A stretch of DNA of 20,273 bases from Panaeolus papilionaceus (lineage: Eukaryota; Basidiomycota; Agaricomycetes; Agaricales): NCBI GenBank assembly GCA_015501605.1, contig JADNRZ010000066.1, forward strand, positions 1 through 20,273, in the 5' to 3' direction. Under the pieces are notes generated by a model. It saw nothing but the letters and a program-made list of their open reading frames with translations, was not told the DNA's origin and did no database searches. The translations under genes were made by a program, and so were the position numbers. This document shows, piece after piece, positions 9,204-17,799 of this stretch. The number at the start of each line of letters is the position of its first letter. Position 1 is the stretch's first letter.

Positions 9204-9520
9204 TGCCTGTATGTCCAAGTCCGAAAGGGCGAAGACCTCTGGGGCAGTTATGGAGATCATCTCGAGGCTCCCCCAGCTGACCGAACCCATTGAGCTTCTG
9301 CCCAATGAGTCCAGGCCTGGCAATCGACTCACTGAACGCTTCCCTCACCAGGTTGACGTCAATGAGACACTCCTGCCCCTGCCCACTCCCCCGCCTGACG
9401 GCGGAGAGTGGCTGTCGAGGGCGGACCAGCTGGTCCAGCTCATGGCTGAGGCTGCTGGTACACCTGGTTCATTCGTGGCAGCTGGTGATGCGTCGGTGCC
9501 ACGACAGGACCACTTCCAGG
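9204..9520 (+). pseudogene. LINE family 1 ORF2 fragment: linker and start of RNase H, cut by an insertion
   Basis: The frame runs from MSKSERAKTSGAVMEI (9211) through the proline/glycine linker to the first RNase H block (FVAAGDASVP, about 9470-9500) and HFQ. At 9520 the coding sequence is cut by the 3.9-kb inverted-repeat element and resumes at 13430. Counting 9211-9520 plus 13430-14308 and removing a 7-bp duplication gives 1182 nt, exactly the length of the same stretch in the outer copy (5647-6828) and the nested copy (2730-3911). The first RNase H Asp is present, unlike in the outer copy. Confidence 0.87.
9514..9520 (+). repeat. Target-site duplication, left copy (long inverted-repeat element)
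   Basis: TTCCAGG abuts the left end of the 3.9-kb element, and the same 7-mer abuts its right end at 13430-13436. It is TTCCAGGC (8 bp) if the first base of the left end is assigned to the target. The uninterrupted homologue reads CACTTCCAGGCCGCAG at 3032-3047. Confidence 0.8.
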
Positions 9521-9549
9521 CAGCCATAAAGGCTAGGATCATGTATGAG

Positions 9550-9609
9550 GGACTATACTTGGACAGTATGGGCTCATGCATCAGGACTATTGTTGGACAG
9601 TACTGTCCA
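9550..9609. repeat. Subterminal direct repeats and 16-bp palindrome
   Basis: GGACTATACTTGGACAGTA (9550-9568) and GGACTATTGTTGGACAGTA (9584-9602) are 34 bp apart and differ at two positions. The second overlaps the perfect palindrome TGGACAGTACTGTCCA (9594-9609). The right arm carries the mirror image at about 13341-13400. In known DNA transposons such subterminal repeats bind transposase; that role here is inference. Confidence 0.65.
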
Positions 9610-9790
9610 CAGACAGTGGGGGCCGGGGGAGCACTGCTGGGGCGATTTCCGGGGGTGGGGGATAGGTAGGGGGGTGGGTAGGGGTATATAGGGGGTGAAA
9701 TAGATTATATTCCAGGGGTAGGAGGATGGGTAGGGGGTTGGGGATAGGGGGGATGGATGGGGGGATACCGGATAGGGGCTGATGGCTTAT
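9610..9790 (+). repeat. G-rich tract in left arm
   Basis: There are many runs of 3-6 G separated by 1-6 bases, for example GGGGGTGGGGGATAGG, on the + strand. The mirrored C-rich tract lies at about 13160-13340. The run spacing would allow G-quadruplexes on opposite strands of the two arms. No coding potential is apparent. Confidence 0.6.
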
Positions 9791-10889
9791 CTAGCTGGGT
9801 GGGGGTTGGGCAATTGTTGTCGGATAGATATGATATGGGTATGGGGGCGTAGAGAAAAAAATCAGGATCCCGGAATGGGTATTTTCGGGGTGGGGGGATC
9901 AGTGGTTGGCGAGCAATTAAGGAAATACACTCTCAGAGCCAGCGATAAATCAAAATAAATCGAAAAAATAATATAAATCATGAATAGCATGCTCAATTCT
10001 GCTCCGATTGGGCTGAAATTTTGAACGCAGCCTCCCACATATGATCCCTATCGACCCTTAAAAAATATTTTTTTACATGGGTCACTTGAAAAGCCCCTAT
10101 CTTTGGCCCAAACAGTATCCTGCTCAATATTCCACTGCTCTGGGCACTATTTTGGGTGATCTATATATCATTAGAAAGCTATAAACAGCCTCTATAAGAT
10201 CCCACCATCCGATCTGCTAAATTGTACCAGCAACCCAGCAGATCAGGTTCGCTTTTTCCGCTTTTTTAGCCCCTATTCCCCCTACTACCATTATTTCCTC
10301 AATATTGCTTCGCTTTTGGCACCATTTGGGGGGATATATATATCATTAGAAAGGTATACACTATATCTATCTATTCATGCAGTCCAATCTGCCAAATGTG
10401 GCCACAGAAGCAGCAGATCTGCTCTGATTATTGTGCATTGATTACATGAGCCCCTATTTACAAATCAAATCTTCGTCCTGATCAGGAATATTAGTGTGAT
10501 GTCATTGATCCCATTTAATCTCATCAATCCTCATTAATTAGCTTCGCTTTTTTGGGAAATTGGCATCACTGATCTGCTTCCAGGCACTAATGACACCACA
10601 CTCATTAATTAATCCTCCCCCACAAATATTGCAGCATTAATTGCACCGCTTTTTGGCTATTTTTTATTATACATATATATATCACCAGAAAGCTACAAAT
10701 GTCTACTTTCAGGATCTGAAGACAGATCATAAATGTTGTGCTTGTGGAGGGAGCAATTGCATTTCGCATTTTGGGTACTAGAGTGTGGGAACACCCCTTG
10801 ATCCTCCTTCTCCTCCTCCTCCCTCCGCTTTTTTGGCTTCATTCCTCCACACCCCCTGCAGCTGCTGATCTGAAACTCGGCACACCTCT

Positions 10890-12064
10890 ACATATAATAT
10901 ATATATGTCTATATCTCCGCTTATATACAAATTGAAGAAGTTCCACTCATTCCATTCACCAATTACATATCAAAATACCATATTTGCACAATATATACCT
11001 AATAATACATTCTTTTGGCTCTTCTACTGCTGAAAAAACTTTTGAATATTACTCATAATATATAAAAGCATTGAACTTGACACTCAACCGTTCCAAAAGC
11101 TCAACCAACAGGATAGAAAACACTAAATGCTACCTCAGGGTATACAGAATAGTAATTTGTGAATATCTTCATGAATATTGACCGCTTCAACATGCTCCAA
11201 ACCGTTCTGAGGACGCTTCAATCGTGCCTTCAAAAGTAGCCTACCCCCAAAGGATTCTGAGCAGATCTCAAAATCGTTCAAATTTCCACTGATAAGCTTA
11301 TGACAGAGGATCAGAGGCAAAATAATTTAATCAAAACATATAGATGGATGAAGAGACATGATATATAATGTTCACAAAAGGTTTGAAGTGATTTGGATGA
11401 TTGTGGAAGGGTAGAGCCTCAAAAAAGCGGTCAGAAGGAGTTTGATGTACTGGTGATGGGGTGTTTTCTGTAAACATCCAGCATCAACTATGATGGTTGT
11501 ACACCATTTTGAACCTACAGGTGGCTACACTTGTCCAAATCACTTGGGGTTTTTTGCATTGTGTAACTAGAGTTAATACATTCATTTCCTGCCATTTATT
11601 AAGTATAAGTAATGTTGCTATGATATAGTAAATTGCAGAATACTGTATATTAAGCCCTGCATACATATATGGCTAATATTATAAATGTGGCTCAATATGT
11701 CAGGTAGTGAGTTGTGTAGAACATTAAATATAGTGCATATGAACGCCTGGACAATGCTAGAGATTTTATATAGAGTGAAATACCCATGGATAAAGCCATA
11801 GGAGGCCACACCAACAGGAATATGCATTTGGCTAATTCTACATGCAAATATGGGGATATATAATGCACTTTCATTGGATTTCAGATTCCCTGTATGCATT
11901 ATTGATATAGGAATATCATTTACCAGCATAAATCATACAGAAGCACCATATTTTGGTGCGCTTTTTGGGGATTTAAGGGAAGATGTATTAATATGCTGAT
12001 AGAATGCAAGATAGTGTGTATTTTATCTATTGGGCTGGTGAGAGCCATTTAATAATATTTCTGA
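10890..12064. other. Central unique region of the long inverted-repeat element
   Basis: About 1.2 kb of AT-rich sequence without an inverted partner. The longest frames (11618-11929, 103 codons; 11484-11666, 60 codons, both -) show no known domain. Two more copies of the arm motif CGCTTTTT occur here (about 11425 on -, about 11960 on +), which suggests the centre and arms have related origins. I see no transposase remnant. Confidence 0.6.
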
Positions 12065-13429
12065 AGAGGTGTGCCGAGTTTCAGATCAGCAGCTGCAGGG
12101 GGTGTGGAGGAATGAAGCCAAAAAAGCGGAGGGAGGAGGAGGAGAAGGAGGATCAAGGGGTGTTCCCACACTCTAGTACCCAAAATGCGAAATGCAATTG
12201 CTCCCTCCACAAGCACAACATTTATGATCTGTCTTCAGATCCTGAAAGTAGACATTTGTAGCTTTCTGGTGATATATATATGTATAATAAAAAATAGCCA
12301 AAAAGCGGTGCAATTAATGCTGCAATATTTGTGGGGGAGGATTAATTAATGAGTGTGGTGTCATTAGTGCCTGGAAGCAGATCAGTGATGCCAATTTCCC
12401 AAAAAAGCGAAGCTAATTAATGAGGATTGATGAGATTAAATGGGATCAATGACATCACACTAATATTCCTGATCAGGACGAAGATTTGATTTGTAAATAG
12501 GGGCTCATGTAATCAATGCACAATAATCAGAGCAGATCTGCTGCTTCTGTGGCCACATTTGGCAGATTGGACTGCATGAATAGATAGATATAGTGTATAC
12601 CTTTCTAATGATATATATATCCCCCAAATGGTGCCAAAAGCGAAGCAATATTGAGGAAATAATGGTAGTAGGGGAATAGGGGCTAAAAAAGCGGAAAAAG
12701 CGAACCTGATCTGCTGGGTTGCTGGTACAATTTAGCAGATCGGATGGTGGGATCTTATAGAGGCTGTTATAGCTTTCTAATGATATATAGATCACCCAAA
12801 ATAGTGCCCAGAGCAGTGGAATATTGAGCAGGATACTGTTTGGGCCAAAGATAGGGGCTTTTCAAGTGACCCATGTAAAAGAATATTTTTTAAGGGTCGA
12901 TAGGGATCATATGTGGGAGGCTGCGTTCAAAATTTCAGCCCAATCGGAGCAGAATTGAGCATGCTATTCATGATTTATATTATTTTTTCGATTTATTTTG
13001 ATTTATCGCTGGCTCTGAGAGTGTATTTCCTTAATTGCTCGCCAACCACTGATCCCCCCACCCCGAAAATACCCATTCCGGGATCCTGATTTTTTTCTCT
13101 ACGCCCCCATACCCATATCATATCTATCCGACAACAATTGCCCAACCCCCACCCAGCTAGATAAGCCATCAGCCCCTATCCGGTATCCCCCCATCCATCC
13201 CCCCTATCCCCAACCCCCTACCCATCCTCCTACCCCTGGAATATAATCTATTTCACCCCCTATATACCCCTACCCACCCCCTACCTATCCCCCACCCCCG
13301 GAAATCGCCCCAGCAGTGCTCCCCCGGCCCCCACTGTCTGTGGACAGTACTGTCCAACAATAGTCCTGATGCATGAGTCCATACTGTCCAAGTATAGTCC
13401 CTCATACATGGTCCTAGCCTTAAAGGGTG
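12065..13429 (-). repeat. Right terminal inverted repeat (1365 bp)
   Basis: Reverse complement of 9521-10889. It differs by isolated substitutions (for example GATC/GACC and GGCTC/GACTC near the tip) and by 1-bp length changes in homopolymer runs. Confidence 0.9.
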
Positions 13430-13436
13430 TTCCAGG
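13430..13436 (+). repeat. Target-site duplication, right copy (long inverted-repeat element)
   Basis: TTCCAGG, identical to 9514-9520. The LINE reading frame continues from here as FQAAVSAIVY. Confidence 0.8.
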
Positions 13437-14308
13437 CCGCAGTTAGTGCGATTGTGTATGCTGTGGATCCTGTGGAAGGACTCGAACCATTGGTCAACGA
13501 CCCATGGCGCACCTGCCGCCCAGCGGGACGCTCTACTTCCGTTGCGGCGGAACTTGCTGCTATACAGCTCGCCTTGTGTAAGGCCATCACCTTCCCAAGA
13601 TGCGAGCGCATGTACGTATTCTCAGATTGCATGCCTGCTATCAGACTAGCAACCGACTGCATGGAGCATGGTGGTCAGGAACACAGCCTGGCCATCGTGC
13701 GCGCTCTTGCCGCTTGGCTGCCTGCAGCAGCCAATCAGCGTGTACTTTTTGTACACGTCCCCTCCCAGCTTCGCTGGGGCCCACAGGGGACCGCTCACGA
13801 GATGGTTACATCTCTACCTGGTGTTCGTGTAGGGGCACGCCCCCTCATGACGCTAGATTGGCTCCGCGATTTTGTCGATCGCGAGGCCCTTCAACTCTGG
13901 GAAGCAAAGTTCTCGGACCAATCCTACAGAGGCAGGCACTTCATGCCCCTCCATGACAAGCACGACCGTCTTCTCAAGCCCACCACAAAGAAAGGTGGGT
14001 CTTGGTTATCCGCGTTTGAGGCTGGACCACTGTCCTTGACCGCACACGCAGTTCGTTGTATTACGGGCCACGCCCCCATCGGTGAATATTATCACTGTAT
14101 GCAATTCAATCTTCCTGCGCCTCGATGCGCCTGCGGACGCTTCGGGACGCGTTCTCACATCTTGTGCTCCTGCTGGAAGTACAAGCACTATCGCGGGCAC
14201 CCATGGGATACATGGGAGCTCTATAAATACTTGAATGTGAACCCGCTTGCGTTCTCCTTTGCCGTGATACGCCCTTCCCACCCTCGGGAGGAGGAGGGTG
14301 TCGGATAG
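13430..14308 (+). pseudogene. LINE family 1 ORF2 fragment: rest of RNase H and zinc finger
   Basis: Continuation of 9204-9520 after the 3.9-kb insertion. RNase H Glu (AAELAAI, about 13550), the third-block Asp (VFSDCMPA, about 13620) and HVPSQLRWGPQGTAHEM are present. The Cys/His finger (CACGRFGTRSHILCSC) ends about 14172, and the stop is TAG at 14306-14308. Several Arg residues of the other copies are replaced (RRV to QRV, YHRM to YHCM, CSCRKY to CSCWKY), all explicable by CpG transitions. The frame is open, but it is a remnant without start, endonuclease or reverse transcriptase in sense orientation. Confidence 0.88.
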
Positions 14309-14836
14309 AGTTCTGAAGTGGGGTGGTTGTTGGGGTCCCGAACATTCAGGAGGCTGAGACGATGGCCTGTCCCCCGAGCAGTCCTTAATTGGATGCCAGC
14401 GACGGGGCCCTTGCGTGCTGGAAGCATCGGCATCACAACCAGTGGTCGGGGAGTGCGCTTCGGCGCGTATGCAGGATAGAGTTTAGCTGCCTGGTGCCCA
14501 TCCATGGGCAACCAAGGGCTTCGAGTAGTAGGCGCCCCTTCGGGGCACCACCACTTCTGTTCGACAACCGGGTCGAGGGTGTTAACCTGACGATGCCTGG
14601 TTGATCACGTTGGACTGCCGCCTTCCTCAGAGGGAGAGGCTTATTTGCTGCGCAATCAGCTTTGATAACTTGCCCCACGTTCTTTGCTCGCGCTTCACGC
14701 TCGCCTTAGATTAGTCTGCTGTGGTATATACCCAACTTAATTGGGGAGTAGTCATTCCTAGTATTCGTACTTCGTTTGTATTTACCGTGATCCGACCGGA
14801 CTGCCAGCCACGCACCAGTCTATAAATTGTTGAACC
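14309..14836 (+). other. LINE family 1 3'UTR (twin-primed copy), 528 nt
   Basis: Same length and order of elements as at 3912-4439. The hairpin at 14453-14468 reads GTGCGC-TTCG-GCGCGT, with a compensated A-T to G-C pair. The 3' end differs slightly (CCAGTCTATAAATTGTTGAACC). Confidence 0.85.
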
Positions 14837-14854
14837 AAAAAAAAAAAAAAAAAA
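14837..14854 (+). other. Poly(A) tail of twin-primed LINE copy
   Basis: Eighteen A residues after TTGTTGAACC. Family-2 LINE coding sequence begins immediately after, with no spacer. Confidence 0.9.
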
Positions 14855-15756
14855 TCCTTGGCTGGGGAGATACCAGCCCTCACACTGTCTCAGCTATTGT
14901 GGACGCCTCTGTGCCTCCATCATGGCGTCATCAGGCCACTGTTTCGGCGGTGTATTATCACAATGGGTGGGAGTTCCACAGCTCCAAGAACATTGCAGGC
15001 AAGTCTCTAGCTCAGGATGCAGAGCTCTTTGCCATTCAGTGCGCTATTTCCTTTGCCTTGCACCAGGAGGGATGCACACACATCACGGTATTCACTGATA
15101 GCTTGGGCATGGCCATGCGGTCTGTGGATCCATCTGTTGGTCCTGGTCAGGTGCATGCCCTGGCCAACTGTTGTCTGCTAGCTGAGTGGTTCTCCAGAAG
15201 CGAAGATCACTTGCTCACCTTTGTCCATGTGCCATCGACGATTCGTTGGGCACCCCACTACAAAGCTCACTGCATGGCACGTCAGCTCACTGTCTCTGTT
15301 GGTCGCAAAGTCAACACTACCCTCTCCTCGTTTCGTTGTGAGGCAGATGCTAGGTGCGAAGGGGCATAGACTTGCCAGTTCATGGCTCCACAAGTGCGAG
15401 GGCATCACTTCTTGGTGCTCAAGTCCCTCAAGGACATCGAAATCACTCCAACTGCTGCAAAGTCCGGCCAATGGATCCCCCGAATCGACGAGTCCCCTAC
15501 ATTAACGGCTCGCGCTGTGCGTTGCATCACCAACCATGCTCTGATGGGCTCATATTATGTGCACTTCAAACCTCTAGAACCCACAGCCTGCCCCTGCAGC
15601 TCACCACGCATGGACCGACTCCACATTCTTGCCTGTTGTCGCTTGTTCAAAGGCAAATCTGTTCCATCAACTCTTGTTGGGTTGGTGTGCTTCCTCAAGG
15701 ATAACCCTGCTGCGTTCTCCTTCACCAGGCCTCGCAATTGCGCTGGGTATGGCTGA
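14855..15756 (+). pseudogene. LINE family 2 ORF2 fragment: RNase H and zinc finger, one in-frame stop
   Basis: One frame covers the stretch, with a single TAG at 15367-15369; the ending TGA is at 15754-15756. RNase H residues are VDASVP (Asp, about 14899), QDAELFAI (Glu, about 15020) and VFTDSLGMA (Asp, about 15093). HVPSTIRWAPHYKAH (about 15227-15271) takes the place of the last block. After the stop come LTARAVRCIT and a Cys/His finger (CPCSSPRMDRLHILACC, about 15589-15640). It lacks reverse transcriptase and endonuclease because it begins inside ORF2. The single stop suggests moderate age, or a single nonsense mutation in an otherwise well-kept copy. Confidence 0.85.
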
Positions 15757-16146
15757 GTGGATGGAGGGGGTTGGGTTATCATCCTCTGGCACTTCCCAAG
15801 ACCGTGCTCTGGCATGTGCGCTAGTAAGTTGTTCTGGATGTAGATGTTTACTGTGATTCAACACATACGTCTTTGGCGGGCACCCTTCTCCCTTCGGTTT
15901 TTTCTTCCATCACTCCTCTGCACTGCCGCTTCGCAGCACTGCCCCTATCCTGGATTTAGGCAAGCTATGCTTCATAACCATCGCCCTTAGGTCCCCTTCT
16001 GAGCTTGGGGCAGCTCTTGAGCCCCCTTCATTTCTTGATATGATTGGAGTATTTAGTAGGAGTTGGTGTATATGTAGTTTATCTCATGTATATTAGCGAT
16101 GATCACAACCGGACTGCTAACGAGCCCCGGTATATAAATTGTTGAT
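15757..16146 (+). other. LINE family 2 3'UTR
   Basis: Non-coding sequence after the ORF2 stop, without similarity to the family-1 3'UTR until about 16103. From there to GTATATAAATTGTTGA it matches the family-1 3' terminus closely. The A-rich tail that follows (TTTAAAATAAAAAATAAAAAA) is not a pure poly(A). Confidence 0.7.
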
Positions 16147-16166
16147 TTAAAATAAAAAATAAAAAA

Positions 16167-17799
16167 CAGGGGACACCACAGTTGGCCGAAGCTGCCTGGA
16201 TGGAACAGGAGTGTCCACATATCATTATGGACCTCCCGATGAGTGTCTTTGCTTGGGCACCCTGCTGGGTATCCCATAGATCGAAATAGACGCTCGCAGT
16301 AGCAGCCATCTTGGAGTTGCGAATGATGCGCAGTTTAGTGCACAGTGCGAAGGAGGACATGAGGGGTGATGTGGAGATCGTGCGCTTCACATCCTCTTCG
16401 GTGATCCTGACACCAGTCGTCAGGGAGGAAAATATCGGAACATCAACCATCTTGAGGTATGATGTCGAGGTGGGCAGGGTAACCTGCGGGGAGAGCGGAC
16501 CTTGCGTCTCCAGGAAGAATTTCTTCGCGATGGACCGGATGAGGGCAATATCCCTCTCCGACGCAATGTGAGTCGTCTCGACGGTGTACCTGTTGAATGT
16601 GGGGCTGCACAAGAGAGCGCGAATGACGGTGCCAGCGCGAGCCAGCACCGTGTTCACCTCTTGATAAAGGCACTCGATGTCCACCGCAGGTAGAGACCGC
16701 ACCGTGAAGGTAATGAGGACCTGTTGGCAAGATGGGCCCTTGACAACGTAGGATGGGGTGGAGGTATTCTTGGATTTACCTCTACCCATGGATGGCCCGG
16801 CTACCTGGGTGGGGTAGGCCTGGGGTGGGAATTGCGCACAGGCACTAGACATGCCCAGCTGTGGCGCTCTGTAACCAGGAACGGTTGAGCGTTTGGCGAC
16901 CATGGCGAAAGACAGTTTAGGTCTCGTCTGTCGGTTCACTGGGGGGGGGGGGGGGGAGGCCCAGAGGGCCTCTGAAAGGTCCCGGCTACAGGAACTTTCA
17001 GTTTCTTGGGGGCCGTTCCTGTCATCTCTGTATCTTCGGGTGGTCCGTGCGCAGTGCCCTGGACCTGTGGGGTGGTGTCGAGGTCGGCAGCAATGGCCTG
17101 CTGTACCTCAGCATCATATTCCTTGTCCATCTCCATCAGGGGAGGTGGGCTGGATGGTGGGAGCGAGCCCTCAACGAGGGGCTGCCTGATTGTAATGTCC
17201 CCCTCAATAACATTGTACGAGTCATTGAGGACAGCGAAAAGGGAGTCCACCAGCACGTTGTTGTGGCTGGTGGGTTGAACAGCTGCCCAGGTAGACCTGG
17301 ACACTCGCTCAACAAGCTTGAGAAGCTCGTGGGCGAGGAGACTTGTGTCCTCTTGGTTGGAGAACACGGACAGGTTGGCACCATTCTCCATCCAGTGCTG
17401 TATCTCCCTCACACTGCAAATAGCAGCCTTCAGATCCCCACTGGCCTCCTCCTTCGTACCAGCCGCTTTGAAGGGAACCGACGAATGCCTCAAGTAAGAT
17501 TGTTGGGAAGCAGCAGATCTCCTGCTCTTCCTGGCGACAGTTGTCCAGCTCCCTCCTCCTTCGCTGCAACGATCCAATTGATTTCCTCCGGGGATGGGGG
17601 TGGTGTAACGCTTCTTCGCCTCACCCTTGGGGGGAGCGGAGTGTGCTGTTGGTGTAGGGGACGATGAACGAGCCCTGGGGGCAGAATACCCCCCTAGATC
17701 TGACAAGGGTGCAGTGCCCTCCCCTGCTGCTGGCTGCAATAGCGCCGATGAAGTTATTTGTGGGCGGAAGACAGGTGTCAGGGGATCTCCTGCTACCTC
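16167..17799 (-). pseudogene. LINE family 1 ORF1 (gag-like), truncated before the zinc knuckles
   Basis: Read leftward, the frame is open from just below TAG at 17800-17802. I find no ATG near the start, so the 5' end is truncated or its start lost. The N-terminal half (to about 16938) is Ser/Pro/Gly-rich, then has a helical, charged stretch (about 17300-17440) and ends in polyproline. That polyproline is a run of 16 C (G at 16941-16956) where the frame changes. The second half (VAKRSTVPGYRAP onward) matches the ORF1 of the outer copy at 1-700, including YLKMVDVPIFSSLTTGVRI. It breaks off at GVPC, immediately before the first zinc knuckle, where it abuts the family-2 tail. Confidence 0.82.
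16941..16956 (-). repeat. C16/G16 homopolymer inside ORF1
   Basis: Sixteen consecutive G on +, coding polyproline on -. The two halves of ORF1 lie in different frames on either side, so a length change in this run accounts for the frameshift. It could also be a sequencing or assembly length error. Confidence 0.8.

Larger units (their letters stand above)
9521..10889 (+). repeat. Left terminal inverted repeat (1369 bp)
   Basis: Pairs with 12065-13429 along its whole length and ends at CTCGGCACACCTCT. Its outer part has subterminal direct repeats, a 16-bp palindrome and a G-rich tract (about 9615-9780). Its inner part is AT-rich, with recurring ATATATATCA-TTAGAAAG-type and CGCTTTTT motifs. Confidence 0.9.
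9521..13429. mobile_element. Non-autonomous DNA element with 1.37-kb terminal inverted repeats
   Basis: The 3909-bp element has arms of 1369 and 1365 bp in inverted orientation around an 1175-bp centre. Its termini are CAGCCATAAAGGCTAGG (left) and CACCCTTTAAGGCTAGG (right, reverse complement). The arms differ by only a few substitutions and homopolymer indels, so I judge them about 99% identical. I see no transposase; the longest frames are about 100 codons, AT-rich and without recognisable motifs. The 7-8 bp duplication with CA...TG ends resembles hAT elements, while such long arms recall Mutator-like or foldback elements, so superfamily is unresolved. It has inserted into the RNase H region of a LINE. 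Confidence 0.85.
7816..14854 (+). mobile_element. LINE family 1 copy with 5' inversion (twin-priming structure), carrying two later insertions
   Basis: The left part (7816-9203) is the family-1 endonuclease/linker region in reverse orientation. The right part, from 9204, is RNase H, zinc finger, 3'UTR and poly(A) in forward orientation. At the junction the inverted piece ends at its most upstream point (just before the ORF2 ATG), while its left edge is a more downstream point (equivalent to about 2090 in the outer copy). The forward piece begins further downstream still (equivalent to about 2721). That order is what twin priming on one RNA predicts. No clear target duplication flanks the whole (7815 against 14855), so later rearrangement cannot be excluded. 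Confidence 0.72.
14855..16166 (+). mobile_element. LINE family 2, 3' part (related to family 1)
   Basis: RNase H, zinc finger, a ~385-nt 3'UTR and an A-rich tail with T interruptions (16147-16166) follow in order. The protein is clearly homologous to family 1 (for example LTARAVRCITNHALMG against LTARAVRCITGHAPIG) but diverged. The 3'UTR is unrelated except for its last ~40 nt, which nearly match family 1 (ACCGGACTGC, then CCGGTATATAAATTGTTGA). The 5' edge coincides with the poly(A) end of the preceding element, so either the twin-primed copy landed in it or it inserted at that poly(A). Confidence 0.85.

Noticed and set aside
10738..12261. Small open frames in and next to the centre of the 3.9-kb element
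   Set aside because: 60-103 codons, AT-rich, no motifs; those in the arms are mirrored noise.
9527..13423. A 3-bp TAA duplication flanking AGGCTAGG...CCTAGCCT, suggesting a PIF/Harbinger element
   Set aside because: It leaves unexplained bases and a repeated TTCCAGG in the flanks. The 7-8 bp TTCCAGG(C) reading restores exactly the LINE length of the other copies, and the inverted similarity extends outward to CA..CC.
16936..17739. Complete ORF1 starting at 17739
   Set aside because: The codon there is TTG, not ATG, and the frame stays open upstream to 17800; the true start is not visible.
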